Made by a program: the position numbers and the translations under genes. Under the pieces are notes generated by a model. That model searched no databases, was not told the DNA's origin, and saw nothing but the letters and a program-made list of their open reading frames with translations. From contig NC_057921.1 in NCBI RefSeq assembly GCF_018873765.1, positions 68,065,557 to 68,129,556 of the forward strand: a DNA stretch of 64,000 nucleotides, read 5' to 3'. Positions 1-13,198 of the stretch are shown one piece after another (position 1 is the stretch's first letter; every line of letters starts with the position of its first letter). The stretch comes from Telopea speciosissima (lineage: Eukaryota; Streptophyta; Magnoliopsida; Proteales; Proteaceae).

Positions 1-3000
1 AAGTCACGTATGGTATTTTTTTTCCTAGTGATGGCTTTTCAAATGAATAAATAAATAATTACAAAAATTATTTGAAAATAATTAAAAATGGAGGACCAAG
101 ACTAAGACTAAGACTAAGGGCGTCTGTAGTATAATTTTTATTTTTTATTTTTACCTTAAAAAACGTTTTTTGTTGCATTTGGTGTGATTTATGGAACCTG
201 TTTCTATTTAAAAGAGATTGAAAAAAACCAAAAACCAAAAATAGCTCGAAAGCCGTTTATGGTTTTTCGTTGAAAACTGTTTTTCACTATTTTTTCGGTG
301 AGTTAATGTGCACGTGGTTGCAATGGATATGTTTTGAGGACAAAATTGTAAATGCCAATAGATTTTATAAGATTACATCCCAAAACCCTTTTCTCTAGTC
401 CATCTTCTCTCACTCGTCTTTTCTTTTCTTCCGACCCTGAACACTCACTGTCCGCCTCTTCTCTCTTGTCCCTCATCTCTCACTCCTCTTCTCTTCTCTT
501 CTCCTCGTTTCAACCTTGCACCATTTGGGTAGACGATTTGGGGGTTTTATGTTATTTCTTTTTCTGGAATGAATATAACCATTGCTCAATAGATTTCTAG
601 CAATGGATGGAGGACCCACAAATTTATGAGAAAAACAAGGTTTGATTGCCTACTGTACTTGAAATTTTTCATTCTCTGTGGTTTTTACTTGGAAAAAAAA
701 AACAAAGCTTGAAGGAAATCGTGAGTGAAGACCATTTTTCTAATGTTGAACTTCAGGACCTTGAAGCAGGCCATGGTAAAATGTCATTGGCTTCTACCTA
801 CTAAATAATGGGTTTTAAAGGGGTTTCGCTGGTGTGGTTGGTACAGGGCAGTACGGTTTTGGAAGCTACAGAGAAGGAGAGTCTCAATGCCTTGATCTGC
901 CGTTGAATCTCTACCTTGCAACATGCGTCTAATTTGAAAACTAAGAAGAAGAAACCGTGAGAGAGTCATTCCAATAAAAGATTTTCGGCTCTGACTCTTA
1001 CGGGATTAAATCGCATATGTATGAGTGATCTAAACCCAAAATTCCAAAATGAAATAAGGAAAATCCAAAGAGATTGATACCCAACTCGGTTTTGAGAAGG
1101 AAGATGGGAAGAAGGTGGCATCTCTTCATTCACCCACTTCAAAAAACTATTATGCACATAAGAATGCCAAACATATTTCTCTATCTACAATCTATTTTGT
1201 ATTGTGATTATCAAACTATTTTTATATTTTGATAAAAAATAAAAATGATTTTTATTAAATAGACAAAAATAAAAAATAAAAAACATACCAAAAAGAACCA
1301 AAGAGTAAGAGAAGAAGCAAAACACCGTATTTACAAAGGGAGGGCCGGGGGGGGGGGGGGGAGGGGAGGGAGGGATTGGAGTTAAGTGTTTTACGCCAGC
1401 TTCTTTGCCAGCTTTGGGTATCTATTAAAGGCGTAAGTCCTGAAGAAGAGTGAAGGGAGAGAGGTGGGGTGGGGGGTGTCCCTACGAAACGTACCTAAAT
1501 TATGAATAAGTGATTGATTTGCTTGGTAGAGCCTATGAATAAGTAAGAGAGAGAGAGAGAGAGAGAGATTGATTGGGGGTGGGGGTATATATTTATAAAG
1601 GAGGAGAGATCCTTAAAAGTGGTTATTTACTTGGGGCTCTGAAGAACTCAATGAGGACAGAAAGCGACGACTCAACAACAAAAGGTCTCAACGGTTTTCT
1701 CAGGCGGCACCCCATGGCGGGGTTCATATCATCTAATTCCATTCATCCATCGCCCACTCACCATTGCTACCTACCTACACTATATTATATATTAGTTACT
1801 ACTGCCCTCTGCCCTCTGCCCTCTGCCCTCTGCCCTTTGGGTATATAACTATATATATAACTACACACTACTACTTATTATTACTTATTACTGCTCTCTC
1901 TCTCTCTCTCACACACACACACCAAAGCTTTTTAGTCATAACGCAGGGAGACATTCTGTATCAGATCTACTTTCATTTCATTTTTCATCTGGGGACCGGG
2001 GGGGGGGGGGGGAGTGTCAAAAGAATATTGAAAGAAGCCAAACAAACGATTCCCATGACCAAATCTTGGGATTTAGGAAACTGTGACAATATTGGCTTAA
2101 GATCCTCTCTGTACTTACTGTACCACTCGATCTCAACCCCATAGCCATAACCCTGTATTACTGATTGTTAACAGTTTCTAATTTAATTTCATTATAATGA
2201 TCTTATTAATTAACACTAGAGTATTAATTAACTATAGTGAGAGCACTAATTAATGAACCTCCATATATATATATATATATAGGGATGCTGCTCTGTCTTC
2301 CTAGTTAGTTCCCATCCATAATCCATATATCCAAATAAAATATATTCCATTTAATTCTCTTCTTCTAGAAATGCCATATCGATCCTCACGCACTCATATT
2401 AATAAAATATTTCCAGTACGTACAGCCGTGATGGGCAGTTGGAGATACGTTTGGATCTATCTATCTAGCTACCTACCCTACAAAGCTGCCATGGGATCGA
2501 TGGACTGTCCCTCTCACTCCCCACTCCCCAGCAAGGGAATTGGAATTGAGAACTCACATTTTAGTTTTAACTTTTAACCCCGTCATCGTTCATCATTCAG
2601 GCATTCCATCACCCCCCCCCCCCCCTCCATGCCAATGCCATCAGGGATATCTTTTCTCACTTCTCCCTCAATCATGGTTTTATACTCTCATAAAATAAAT
2701 GTTACTGCAGGGGCGGCTCACATTATCACTAAGTACCAGATAACGAGCATTAGTTAAGTGGCCAGGCCAATGTAGTCTGGGCCTAGAGAGATGGATGAAG
2801 GAGCTCTTTCCATCCAACCCTGCCTCCAATATTGTTTCCTGCATTTCCTGCAAGTAACTTTAATTAATTTTTTTTTTTTTTTTTTTTAAACACTTCCCGT
2901 TCAAGCCTCAAGTGAATGTTCTCCTCGACACAATTATTAACACCAATTATGCTGCTGTTATTCTATTAGCTGTACGTACATAGGGCAAACTAGGTTTTCT

Positions 3001-3252
3001 AACACACCCCAATTTTCCATACCCTGCGTAACGAAAGCATAACGTTTCACTGTTTGTCACGTAATAGTACATGGGTTACTTCATGACATTCATGTGATAG
3101 AGGATCAAACTATCTCATTGGTATTATTTTGAAATTAAAAAAAAAAAAAAAAAAAACCCATTCGTTCAGTTTAATCTTAAAATGAATAGAGGAATTAGTT
3201 AAAATTATAAAAGATGTCATTTTGTATTTTATATTCATCTCCATTTAGGACT
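1..3252. other. Gene-free AT-rich stretch with simple repeats
   Basis: No convincing protein gene is seen; open frames here are short and of simple composition. It contains G homopolymers (about 1347-1361 and 1998-2012), a GA tract near 1549-1568, an imperfect tetrad of a CCCTCTG unit near 1803-1833, an AT run near 2264-2281 and a C run near 2611-2625. Segments near 118-190 and 1220-1300 resemble each other in inverted orientation (T-rich TTTTTATTTTTTATTTTT context) and could be ends of a decayed DNA transposon, but no target duplication was found. Confidence 0.5.
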
Positions 3253-3690
3253 ACAATAGGGCTGGGTTGGGTTGGGTTGGGTTGGGGCGGGCCTTTTAAA
3301 ACCTAGCTCAACCTTAAGTCCCCTTAGCTAGGCCTTGGCCCTGACGTAGGGCCAAAAAATCCAACCTTGACCCGTCCTTAGGGTCGAGTCTGGTTGATCC
3401 TAATTGGCTAGTCCAAACTAGAGGGGAAGGGAGATGCATGGACTGGTCAAGCTAGGGAAGAAGAAGAAGAAGGAGGGGAGAAAGAAGAAAGAAGATGAAG
3501 ATGAAAAAGAAGATAGGGTTGGGTTGGACTGGGTGGAGCTCAGCCCGAGGCCTCAACCCTGACCTGGCCTGACCTTGAGTCAGGATCGAAAATTCTCAAT
3601 CCTGACCTACCCTCAGAGGTAATGTATCTCAACCCAAACTCTATTAGGGCTTAGGGTGGGTTCGGCCCGTCAAGGCCAAACTTGCACCCC
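3253..3690. repeat. GGGTTGG-rich dispersed repeat
   Basis: The stretch opens with TAGGGCTGGGTTGGGTTGGG and ends with a GGCCAAACTTGCACCCCTA-type terminus, the pattern of nonautonomous plant DNA transposons whose ends read TAGGGNTG. Inside are repeated blocks about CTAGCYCAACCYTRAGTCC and CTTAGCT that recur at 32226-32345. No matching target duplication was found, so the superfamily and exact ends are uncertain. A purine-rich GAAGAAGAAG patch lies near 3459-3510. Confidence 0.45.
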
Positions 3691-6600
3691 TATCTCTATT
3701 TCATGACATTTTGATAATTTTAACAAAACTTTTGGGGAAAGTATTCGTACACGAGAGATTCTCCCATCAACTCCATCAAATAAAAGAGACAAGGGGTTTT
3801 TACGTCATTTCGGATTAGTATTTATGCCAATTTGACTTCATTTAATGCAAGTCGTACACCTACACGACCATGCATGAAAACTTTTGCCAAAACTTTTATC
3901 AAATTTCGAACAACTTTCCTTGTTTATTTTGGACTAAAATTTAGACATTGAGATGCATGTGGGAGTCCTCTATTACATGGGCTCACACATTTTTGTTGCA
4001 AGTGATAAATAATGAAGCGTTAAACTGAACTAGGCATAGTGGATGCTTAAAAAGACACACACACGGCCCCTACACCCAGATACAAGACACATGAGCATGC
4101 AAATTTATCATCTTACCCTCGTGAAATAAAAAATCTAATTTATATTGATGTCTCATAGGCCCCCACTTTGGTGCAAGGGCCGCTAAACCGGCCATTTACA
4201 TTTTAGAAATAAGTTCATGTTAGAACTAACTAGCTAAAGGGAAAATTAATATTAAAAAGAAAAAGAAGTGTGCTTGCCAGGCTGTGTGGGCCTGCATTGA
4301 GATACTGGAAGGACAAAATGATCATTCTACCCCTGTGAAATGAAAAATATCAGCCCTATTGAATGCCCCTATATGATGTAGGGAATACACAACTTGACAA
4401 CAATCTCCTTGGATGGATGGATGGTATGGGGCTAATGATGTCGTAGAAAGGTGATGTTGTATTGATATTATGATTCGCACATATCCAAATTAAGATTAAT
4501 TTGTAAGGGCCAAGGCCCAAGAGGGATAGATGATGTGCTACCAGAATTTACAACTGAAAGTCTGAAAAAGGAAAAGTCTATCCGGCCTATATAGCTTTGA
4601 TTATTACAACCACTTAACATGATTGACAAATTGACATTCCAGCCAGGGAGGATCTTTTTATCTATATTCTATACACACACACACACACACACCTTTGATT
4701 CTTTGATTCTTTGATTAAAGATCACTAATACTAATCGCCCCCACTTTATTTTTTATTTATTTTTTGAGAAATGTTTCTCTGAACCAAAGAGTATCCTACG
4801 CTCCCATAAATCTTGATTTTCTTATTCATTATTAGGGGGAAAAATTGAATAAAAAATCAATGTCTCGCATGGAGTAGACTGCTACTTCAAAGAATCCTTA
4901 CCCTTCAATTTTTTTATTTATTTTTTATTTTTATAGATTTGCCTAAGGAAAAAGTTTCTCTAAGCCAGAATGGAAGAAACACTAACACCCCCGCCCCTCT
5001 CTCTCATATGAAATGATTTCTTTATTTTCGTTGGTACGCTTTACTATATCACTTGCTTTTGAAAACCCTCTCTCTTAGATTAAGCAATGTGTTTGATCTT
5101 ATTTATATGCGTTTGTTCATTCATAAGGAAAGCCAAAAGAAAAAATAAAAAATGATTTCTCAATTCCCCTTCCCTAAAAAAATGAAGATTAAATTAAAAA
5201 GAAAAGATCTCAAATATAATAAAGGCTTGCCGGATGAGTAATTCAATAAAAAAAAGAAAAGAAAATGCAAACCTCAAACAAATGTTTAAAACAAAAAAAA
5301 GAAAAATAATCTCATGAAATATAGTGTAAATTCTTACACACACCTTCTCACATCCCACTCATAGACCCCACACTCACTCTTCTCATTAAACACTCTTATT
5401 GAAAGATTCATTCCCCACCTTCCTCAATAGTGGGAAAACATTGTAGCGATCCCTCTCCCATTAGAAAAAATAAAAAATAAAAAATCTGAAAAAATTAATT
5501 GTACAATATGAATTAATGGCCCCACATGAGTCACCTGACCCCCTAATAGTTAGGCTACCATAGATGGAAATTTTGAATTTAACATGAGTCTATCATCTTC
5601 ATCTATAATATGAAAGACCCAAGAAAGGAGTACAAAGTAAGGAAGAAATAAGAAAAAAAAAAAAACAAAAAGGGACTAAGGAGGTGGAGGTGGTATTGTG
5701 AGGTTTAAGGGAAGGAATAAGATAGGGGGTTGTGGGCATTTGGGGAGATGTGGGGGATTAGGTATGGACTGTCAGACGAGGGAGGGAAAAGAGAGAGAGA
5801 GAGAGAGAGAAATGGTGCAGTCGAAGAATTATACAAAGAGAGATAGCCACGAAGTGGATGCTAGTGAAGATTGGGTGTGTAGTGTCTATACTGTTTTGGA
5901 CTTTGGAGTTTGTTGTGTGGTCCTAGATCTATCTATCTGATTTCTTTTTTTTTTGCTTTTCTCTAGAGTCTATACTCGATCCATGCTGTCTCTTTTAAAG
6001 AAAAGAAAGTTACACTTTTAAGCACATTAATTGAAGAAAAAAGAAAAAACGATATTGGGTTTACGAACCCTTTTTCATCATTCATTATTATTATTATTAT
6101 TATTATTATGTATAACTGTGCATTCAACTGTTCAAATAAATTAATAAAATTATTACTGGGGAGGGTAGAGGGTCTCTCATCTGAATAAATGATGAGAGAG
6201 AGAGAGAGAGAGGGGTCCCCATGTAAGTAAGGTGATGGAATTTAACTTTAAAAGGGTACCACCCCACCCCACCCCACTTCCACCACCTCTGTACGTTGGA
6301 GTTTGATGTGAACTTGTGATTGTTTTCTCCGCGATTTATCGGGATTCATTCATAACTCGTCTTGCTGCTTTTGTTTTCGTATGTGTGGTACTACTGTGTT
6401 ATCCTATGTTTTGGAGGATGGAAACCAGAGCTAGGTCCCCCCATGGATGCCTCTCTCTCTCTCTCTCTCTCCAGTGCCTATTAATATTCTATTATTATAC
6501 GAAGTAGAAAATATAATGGGGAAGAAGAGGAAGGATAGAGATAAGGGGTAGTAGGGTAGATTTAATATAAGGTAGAAGGGGGTAGATATCAAAGAGATGA

Positions 6601-7428
6601 GATCGAAGAGAGATAGATATATGAAAGCAAATGCGCATTTGCAATGCACTACGCAATTTGTTTGGGATGGGATGGGATATGAACATGTCTTATGTATCAT
6701 TCATCTATCTATCTGGCCCCAAATTAATTTATAGAAAGACGAATTCATTGCATTGCATACTTGGCATCCCGTGCACCACCTTGGGGGTAAGTACTGAAAA
6801 ATCTGGAAATCTGGAATAATATTGGTCCCCTCACCTCCCCTTTTGATACTGAGGCCTCAGACAGCCCTTAGATTTTTGTATCACCCACTGGATCGAGGGT
6901 CTATCGTCCTTGATCGATGATCAGTATATATATATAATTCGATCCTTATTCGAAAATCTGTTAGCTTTTCTCTCTCTCTCTCTCTCAATCAATTTATATA
7001 TGTATATTTGTGTTAGTTTTCTATTTTCATTTTGGGGAATGAGCTTACGGTAAAACACACACACAGTTTTTATACTAATAATAATCGATCCTTGGTTCAT
7101 TCCTAATTAAAAGGAAAATTAAGAGAGAAGCACCAAACCAATTAATGTAGATCACAATGGTCTGACATGGGGCGGGCATTAATTGTTTGTGGGGTTAGTA
7201 GGCTAATGGACTTGGGATACCATGCATATGCCTGTTTTTGTTTTCTGAATATTCCTTCTCTCTCTCTCTCTCTCTCCTCTCCTCCAGCTGCTGCCCGGGT
7301 CGGTCTTCTCCTTCTTCTCCTTCAGTCGAGGTAGAGGGCTGAGACATGCTTGCTTTATACAAAAGGTTGGACACTAGACACGAGAGTTTCCAATACTATT
7401 ACTCTAGTTTCTTCCGAAATTTGTGGCA

Positions 7429-7462
<34 letters not shown>

Positions 7463-8720
7463 GTGTGTGTGTGTGTTTGTATAGAAATAAAGAAAATACT
7501 GTAATTAAAGACAGGCAAGTGCAAAGGCTATGTGATACTGTGAGGTTGTGGAGGATGGGGGAAGGCTTTGTATGAAAAGGTTATCTATATTTTACGTCCT
7601 CTCACAAAGATATTTTCTTTATTTTTATTTTTTATCTCTCCATCTATATATATAAATATATATACCTCTAAAACCGTACAGGGTTACACTGGCGGCTGAA
7701 AAACCCCTACCCATATATATATATATACTGTTTAAGCCCTGTTGCAGGTGTAGGAGACCAGGTTTGGGGGGATGACGATGCCACGTGCTCTGATTCATTG
7801 GTCTCATTATTGTAGCGAACTGCTAACAATATTGGACCTGTCTAATTAACTCATAAAATTAAGGCATTCTGATGACCTAACTGACTCCTCCTGTCCTCCC
7901 CCAGGCCCCAATTGGCCAAATATACATATTGGGGAAGAATAATTTTTTGTTTGGAAGCTCTTTCCCTGCGCCAATGTGAGGGCCAATGAAAATGCACATT
8001 TAAGGATCAACAGAGTAAAATTTCTATATTTTATGGAGAGGTGGGAGGGTCATTTTGCCACCATCACATCATATATCGGGCCACAGTCCTTGTGTTTTTG
8101 ATGGTGTACTTATTAATTTGTGATTCCTTCAATTCTCAACCCTTTTGCTTTGTTTTGTTCTGCTTTGCTCCCATCCAATCTGTAGTTCTGTATTGTATTC
8201 CCAGCTATATATTTATATATATTCTTAATTTGATGGGATGTCATCACAGGTAGTTGAAGTTCCCACTTTGGATCCGCATTTTTCCACTTTCCACCAAAGG
8301 CAACAACAATTTATGAACCACGCCCACAGTCCCAACTCCCAAACGATGTAAACTGCAGAACCTTAATTATTTATTTTTACCTATACCCCTTTTTTTTTAT
8401 TTTTTATTTTAACTACAATACTTTTATTAATTGATTGATTAATTAATTAATTATAATGATACTTGATATTAATAGTACAAGAAGGCTTTTTTGTCATAAT
8501 AATAATAAAAAAAAAAGGTTGGTTAATTAAAATATGGTTGTTGTTGAAGACAAGTGGGGTTGTCGCGGTTTTGGGACGCGGGTTGCAACTTGTGTTCGAA
8601 ATTTAAGGGACACTTGCCTTCCTTCATCCATCCCATTGAAAGTCAAAAATAATTGACATTTATATGCATTACATACATAACACACGCTAATAAAGTAAAT
8701 ATTACTCTCGTCATACATCT

Positions 8721-8760
8721 TGATTGGTATTGGTATTGGTATTGGTATTGGTATTGGTTG
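8721..8760. repeat. GGTATT hexanucleotide microsatellite
   Basis: About six tandem copies of GGTATT/ATTGGT. It makes repetitive open frames on both strands (alternating IGIGIG, WYWYWY or NTNTNT) that are not genes. Confidence 0.9.
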
Positions 8761-9534
8761 GTACAAACACAGACGTTACCTTTACTTGCCTTGGATGACA
8801 AGGACTTACCTGATCTCTCCACCACATATATACTTTTATAGGAAAAAGAAGGTTGCTTGGTTGCGTCCCCTTTGCCCAAACACATGTAAACACATGGGTG
8901 AGTGGTGAAATGACCACTCCAACCCCTCCTCATCTATATTTTGGATGTTCGAACGTGAGCTTCCATTGGTCCTCATGTTGGCACAGGTGTAACATGACTA
9001 TCTAGTGTTCTCTCCCATACTTTTATTATACTAGGGTAAGAGTTTTCTAGTATGTGGAGACCATGTAATTCACTCACCTAGTCTGCACCTCATTTTATGC
9101 CACTTGGTTGGTTTGCTGAGTTTGAAATTTAGTTGATATTTAGACCTCAAGTTCCCAAGCCCTGTGCCTGTTCATATATATGGGAGAGGGATGAGTATAT
9201 TAGTGGTATATTGAGTTTATGGCATAGCCAAACCAAAGTTGAGTTTAGTATACATTCTTGAAATGCATTTTAAGTCGACTTCACATTCTTGGATGCGAAA
9301 TCGATCTGGAATACATACCAAACAAAGCACAATTAAGTAGTTAATAAAAAATGTGGAATACCCAGAGGGTACACAACACAACATATCAAGAGGATGGCAT
9401 TGCATACATGAGATCGATGAGAGGTTAGATGGTTGAATTTGAACAACTCAGATCATTTTCTATGTATATGTTGATTTGTTAGGGTCTTTTCCCTTATTAG
9501 TTAGCCTTGTTGCCTCTTGTCCTGTATTTTTTTT

Positions 9535-9540
<6 letters not shown>

Positions 9541-9585
<45 letters not shown>
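9541..9585. repeat. AT dinucleotide microsatellite
   Basis: Forty-five bases of uninterrupted AT preceded by a T run. A similar long AT run lies at 15941-15984 and a GT run at 18647-18679. Confidence 0.95.
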
Positions 9586-9588
<3 letters not shown>

Positions 9589-10588
9589 TGTCAACATCAT
9601 GTTTCCATGTAACAAAATTAGATGACTAAACCTGGCAATTTAAGTTGTATGGTATATGTAAACTAGGAAGCTTTTGCTGTATTTTATATCACTAATCACT
9701 TATTAATTATAAAAAAAAAACACACAAAGACTGACACAACCGACAACAACCGGCCACAAAGCCACAACACACAGCTTAATTTTCGTGGTGTAGCAAAAAC
9801 AGTAGTAACCCCACCACATTTATATATACTAAAATATTACATTTTCATAATATAATATATACAATTTTACACCCTTCTCCGTACCTATTAATCCACCATT
9901 AAGATGGGAACATAAAATACATTTTGAATTTTGGAAAAACATTTCTTGGAAAGGTGGATGTAGTAATATCGTGGTCTAATTCCTCCCCCAACTATTTTTT
10001 TATTTTTTATGGAGAAATTAAGTTTCGAGAATCCCACCACTTGCACTTAAGGTATAAAGTCTGAAATGCCCAAGGCCATCATCGATCGAGCTGTAGTTTT
10101 CCTTCTCGATCTCTTTCTTTCTTTCTTTTTCAATCACTCTCATCAAAGTTTCAAAGGTAAGGAAAAATTCTTCACGCTGTCCATTTAATAATTAATTAAT
10201 AGGGGATATGCCCTGTCATATTATTCTTTTTATTCATTTTCTTAATTTCTCTTCTCTAATCATATTATTATGATTATTGATAATATTATTGAATCGTACT
10301 GCCATTAGTCCCGTACTCACCTTCCCAAATCCCAATCCAATAGGTTGACCCTTAATGATATATAGTGATCCATTGGATGGGATACCCAAGCCCCGCCCCC
10401 CCCATATGGTATCACACAACACAACACAACCACCTAAGATTTAAGATTTAAGATTTAAGATTTTAAGATTTAAGATTTAAGAAAGAAGCTTTCTGATGTG
10501 CCCAATTGTCTTGTCAATAGAGTATTTCGGGGGTCACTTGGCAATGATTGGACGGATAGGATCATTAAATACATCATGGTATTAGAAA

Positions 10589-11024
10589 TAGGGATGTAAA
10601 CGGATCGGATTCGGATCGGATACGGATCGGATGTGATCGGAGCCGGATATTCCCTGGTCGAATACGGATACCTCTAAACGGATTCGGATGCGGATCGGAT
10701 TCGGATTTTCGACCATCCGTTTACATCTCTACCTTGTGTAACCCGGACCTTCCTCCCCCTAGCGGATACAATTCACTCTCAATCCATATCTCTTAGATCA
10801 TGATTCTCTTTTCATCATATTCTAGAACTTATTTAATCTTCAAAAACCCTTGAAATCATTATTTACTTAATTTTTTATTATTAAGTATTCGGATTTTTTT
10901 TCGGACGGATTTTAATCGGAGTATTTGGATTATTTTCCGGATATCTCTAAACGAATACGGATGCCCCTAAACGAATACGGATGCGAATTCGGATTCGAAT
11001 TTCGGTTATCCATTTACATCCCTA
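10589..11024. mobile_element. hAT-like nonautonomous DNA transposon
   Basis: The 436-bp insert has terminal inverted repeats TAGGGATGTAAACGGAT (left) and ATCCATTTACATCCCTA (right), differing at one base. It is flanked by an exact 8-bp direct repeat ATTAGAAA (10581-10588 and 11025-11032). The 8-bp duplication with TAGGG termini fits hAT-superfamily elements. The body is made of GGATCGGATTCGGAT-type subterminal repeats and has no transposase. An internal CCGTTTACATCTCTA near 10717-10731 mimics the right end, so the element may contain a partial internal duplication. Confidence 0.85.
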
Positions 11025-11032
11025 ATTAGAAA

Positions 11033-12812
11033 CCAACCAAGCCCAATACACTGGAGGGGGGGCCCACATCTCATCAAAACCAAACAAAAAATTAAAATGA
11101 AGAAGAAGAAGAAGAAGAAGAAGAAGAAAAAAGAAAGAAAAAAATATATTTTGAATGAGGTTTGTTGGCTTATATCCCACCCATGAGTCCATGACCCACC
11201 CACCTATTCTTATTATTATTACCTCTCTATTGGGAGGGAAACAATAACACATTTGTGATTTGTGGACTGCGGTGGTGGTGTTCGATGGTACACACACCAC
11301 AAGTCACTCACTCTACTTAAATCGATATTGAATCAATACAGTATTGAAGAAACAGTTATAAATCCTAAATTCTATATTAAAAAAAAAAAAAAAAAAAGAT
11401 TTTTTATTCCACATTGGATCGATACCGTGTGCCTCAAAGGCCCCCCCACCCCACGGCCCACGGCCCACGCCACCCCCTCAGGCCACAACCCCAAAAACAG
11501 AAAGAAAGGAAAATCAAATCAATGTTTTTAAAAAAAAACAAAAAAGGAAATCTAATAATATCACGGGCACAAGTTAGAAGCTAAAACGTTATCTCCGGGT
11601 TCATCACTTGTTTTATTGTTTTTATAATGTAACAGTTCCAATTATTGTTACAATACCCGCGAATATATTATTTACAGTAGAAATATAAATAAGAGTTCCA
11701 TCAAAAAAAAAAAAAGAAGAGATATAAATAAGAGTATTAAATAATATTATTAAGTAACAAAGACAATATTATTTAGAGGTGGGCACGTTTCCTTTGCTTT
11801 TAGTATCTCAGACCTCCAAGATGCTCACTCTCTCTCTTATTAATGTATTCGTATGCTTATATGGTGTTTCCCTATGTGTACTCAAATGATATAGGCCTCA
11901 CTAGAATCTTTGAATGGTTTCCCCAATGAGGAAGGAGAAAGCATCAGGTGGGTATGCTTCACACCACTTTTGCCTTTTTTTGTTTTTGTTTTTTTTTTTT
12001 TGTCCCACCACCAGGCACCAACACCCACTTGCGACTTCCCCCTCCTCACTCCTCAGTTTGTACAATTTTATCTATATTATCATCATATTAACAACACAAC
12101 ACTCTTTTTAATTAAGTCTTAACAGGCAAATCCCCCACCCCCAAAAGTCAAAACTCCAAACCCTAATTACTGCTTTGTTCTTCTCTCCATTTCACATCAA
12201 TATCAATTTTCTTATGAAATTGAAATTAAATGTCAAGAAAATTTAGAAAATAAATTAACAATATATATAAATATAAATTCCAGTATCATTGTGTTGGGGG
12301 GGGGGGGGGGGGAGTAAAAAGATTGGAGAAATTAAATCAGTATAATCCCTTTACAAGTTACAACAGCTGGGGCTCCTTTTCTTTGGATCTTATTGGGAAG
12401 GAAGTAAGGTTAACGGAATTTTAGATAATCCATTAATGAAGAAAATGATGAAAGGGACAAGCTCACATGAGGAGCCCTACCCGATAATTTCTTGGGCCCC
12501 TACGTACGTATGTCATACATACAATAAACCTTCTCTCTCTCTCTCTCTCTCACTAGTCACTCTTGGTTTTTAGTTTTTAGTCTTTACATATACAAATTAC
12601 AGGTATATTGGAATAAAAAGAAAAAGGAAAATTAGTGCCTAACTCCCACTGAGAATCTTCCTTCCAGGGATTTAACCAGTCACACACATATTTATACCCT
12701 ATCTCCCTTCTCCTCCTCTTCTCTCTCACTCTCTCTCTCTCTCTTCTCTGAGGTAGTAAGGTCAACAAGAAGAATAACGGGAAGAAGGCACCGACCCTCA
12801 TTGTTGTGAGAG
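11033..12812. other. Gene-free 5' flank of the B3 gene
   Basis: No protein gene is visible. It contains a GAA/CTT tract (11101-11128), A and T runs, a G homopolymer near 12295-12312, and two CT/GA microsatellites (about 12532-12551 and 12724-12743) within 700 bp of the B3 gene start. The last 300 bp probably carry the core promoter of that gene. Confidence 0.5.
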
Positions 12813-13198
12813 CCTATATATCTATCTTTTGGTTCTTCTTTCTGGGTGCTCAGAGATCTTGCAGAAGAAACAATCTCCTACCTAAAAAGAAAAGTGATAA
12901 TTCACCCTTCACATTTGTATTCACAAGGGTGTGAGCTTCTACTCCTTTCCTCTTTTTTTGTTTTTTTGTTTTTTAATTTTAATTCCCCCCACCCCCCTTC
13001 TTCTCTATCTTTCATTTCTCCTAACTCCATCCTGCATCCAAATAATATGATTCTAATTCTAATTTCAATCCACTGTTCCTTGGTTTCCTTTTTATTTTTC
13101 TGATTCCAGATCCCTTCCTTAAGCGCAGGAGCAGAAGCTAAGAAAATTTGACATCTGAGAGAGTGGTGGGGGAGAAGCTAGCAAGGGGGTGATACGAG
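12813..13198 (+). promoter_or_regulatory. Probable core promoter and 5' leader of the B3 gene
   Basis: A TATA-like CTATATATC lies near 12814-12822, about 380 bp before the start codon and just after a CT-rich tract. The leader then has a pyrimidine-rich stretch (12945-13010) ending in a possible 3' splice site near 13110, so a leader intron is possible. Both the transcription start and the intron are inferences from consensus only. Confidence 0.35.

Larger units (their letters stand above)
3691..10588. other. Gene-free stretch, simple repeats only
   Basis: No coding region with family resemblance is visible. The sequence has many short microsatellites: CA near 4673-4692, GA near 5789-5810 and 6192-6211, CT near 6451-6472 and 7255-7275 and 7430-7456, ATT near 6083-6109, GGTATT hexamers at 8721-8760, AT at 9541-9585, and TTAAGAT units near 10436-10482. 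This stretch and the first 3 kb form the long 5' flank of the B3 gene at 13199. GA/CT tracts are a known binding context for plant BPC proteins, but any regulatory role is inference. Confidence 0.5.

Noticed and set aside
3262-3290. Telomere-like GGGTTGGGTTGGG repeats
   Set aside because: The unit is TTGGG, not the plant telomere TTTAGGG, and it is part of a dispersed repeat also found at 32226.
8640-8933. Several overlapping frames on both strands
   Set aside because: All are translations of the GGTATT hexamer and its flanks.
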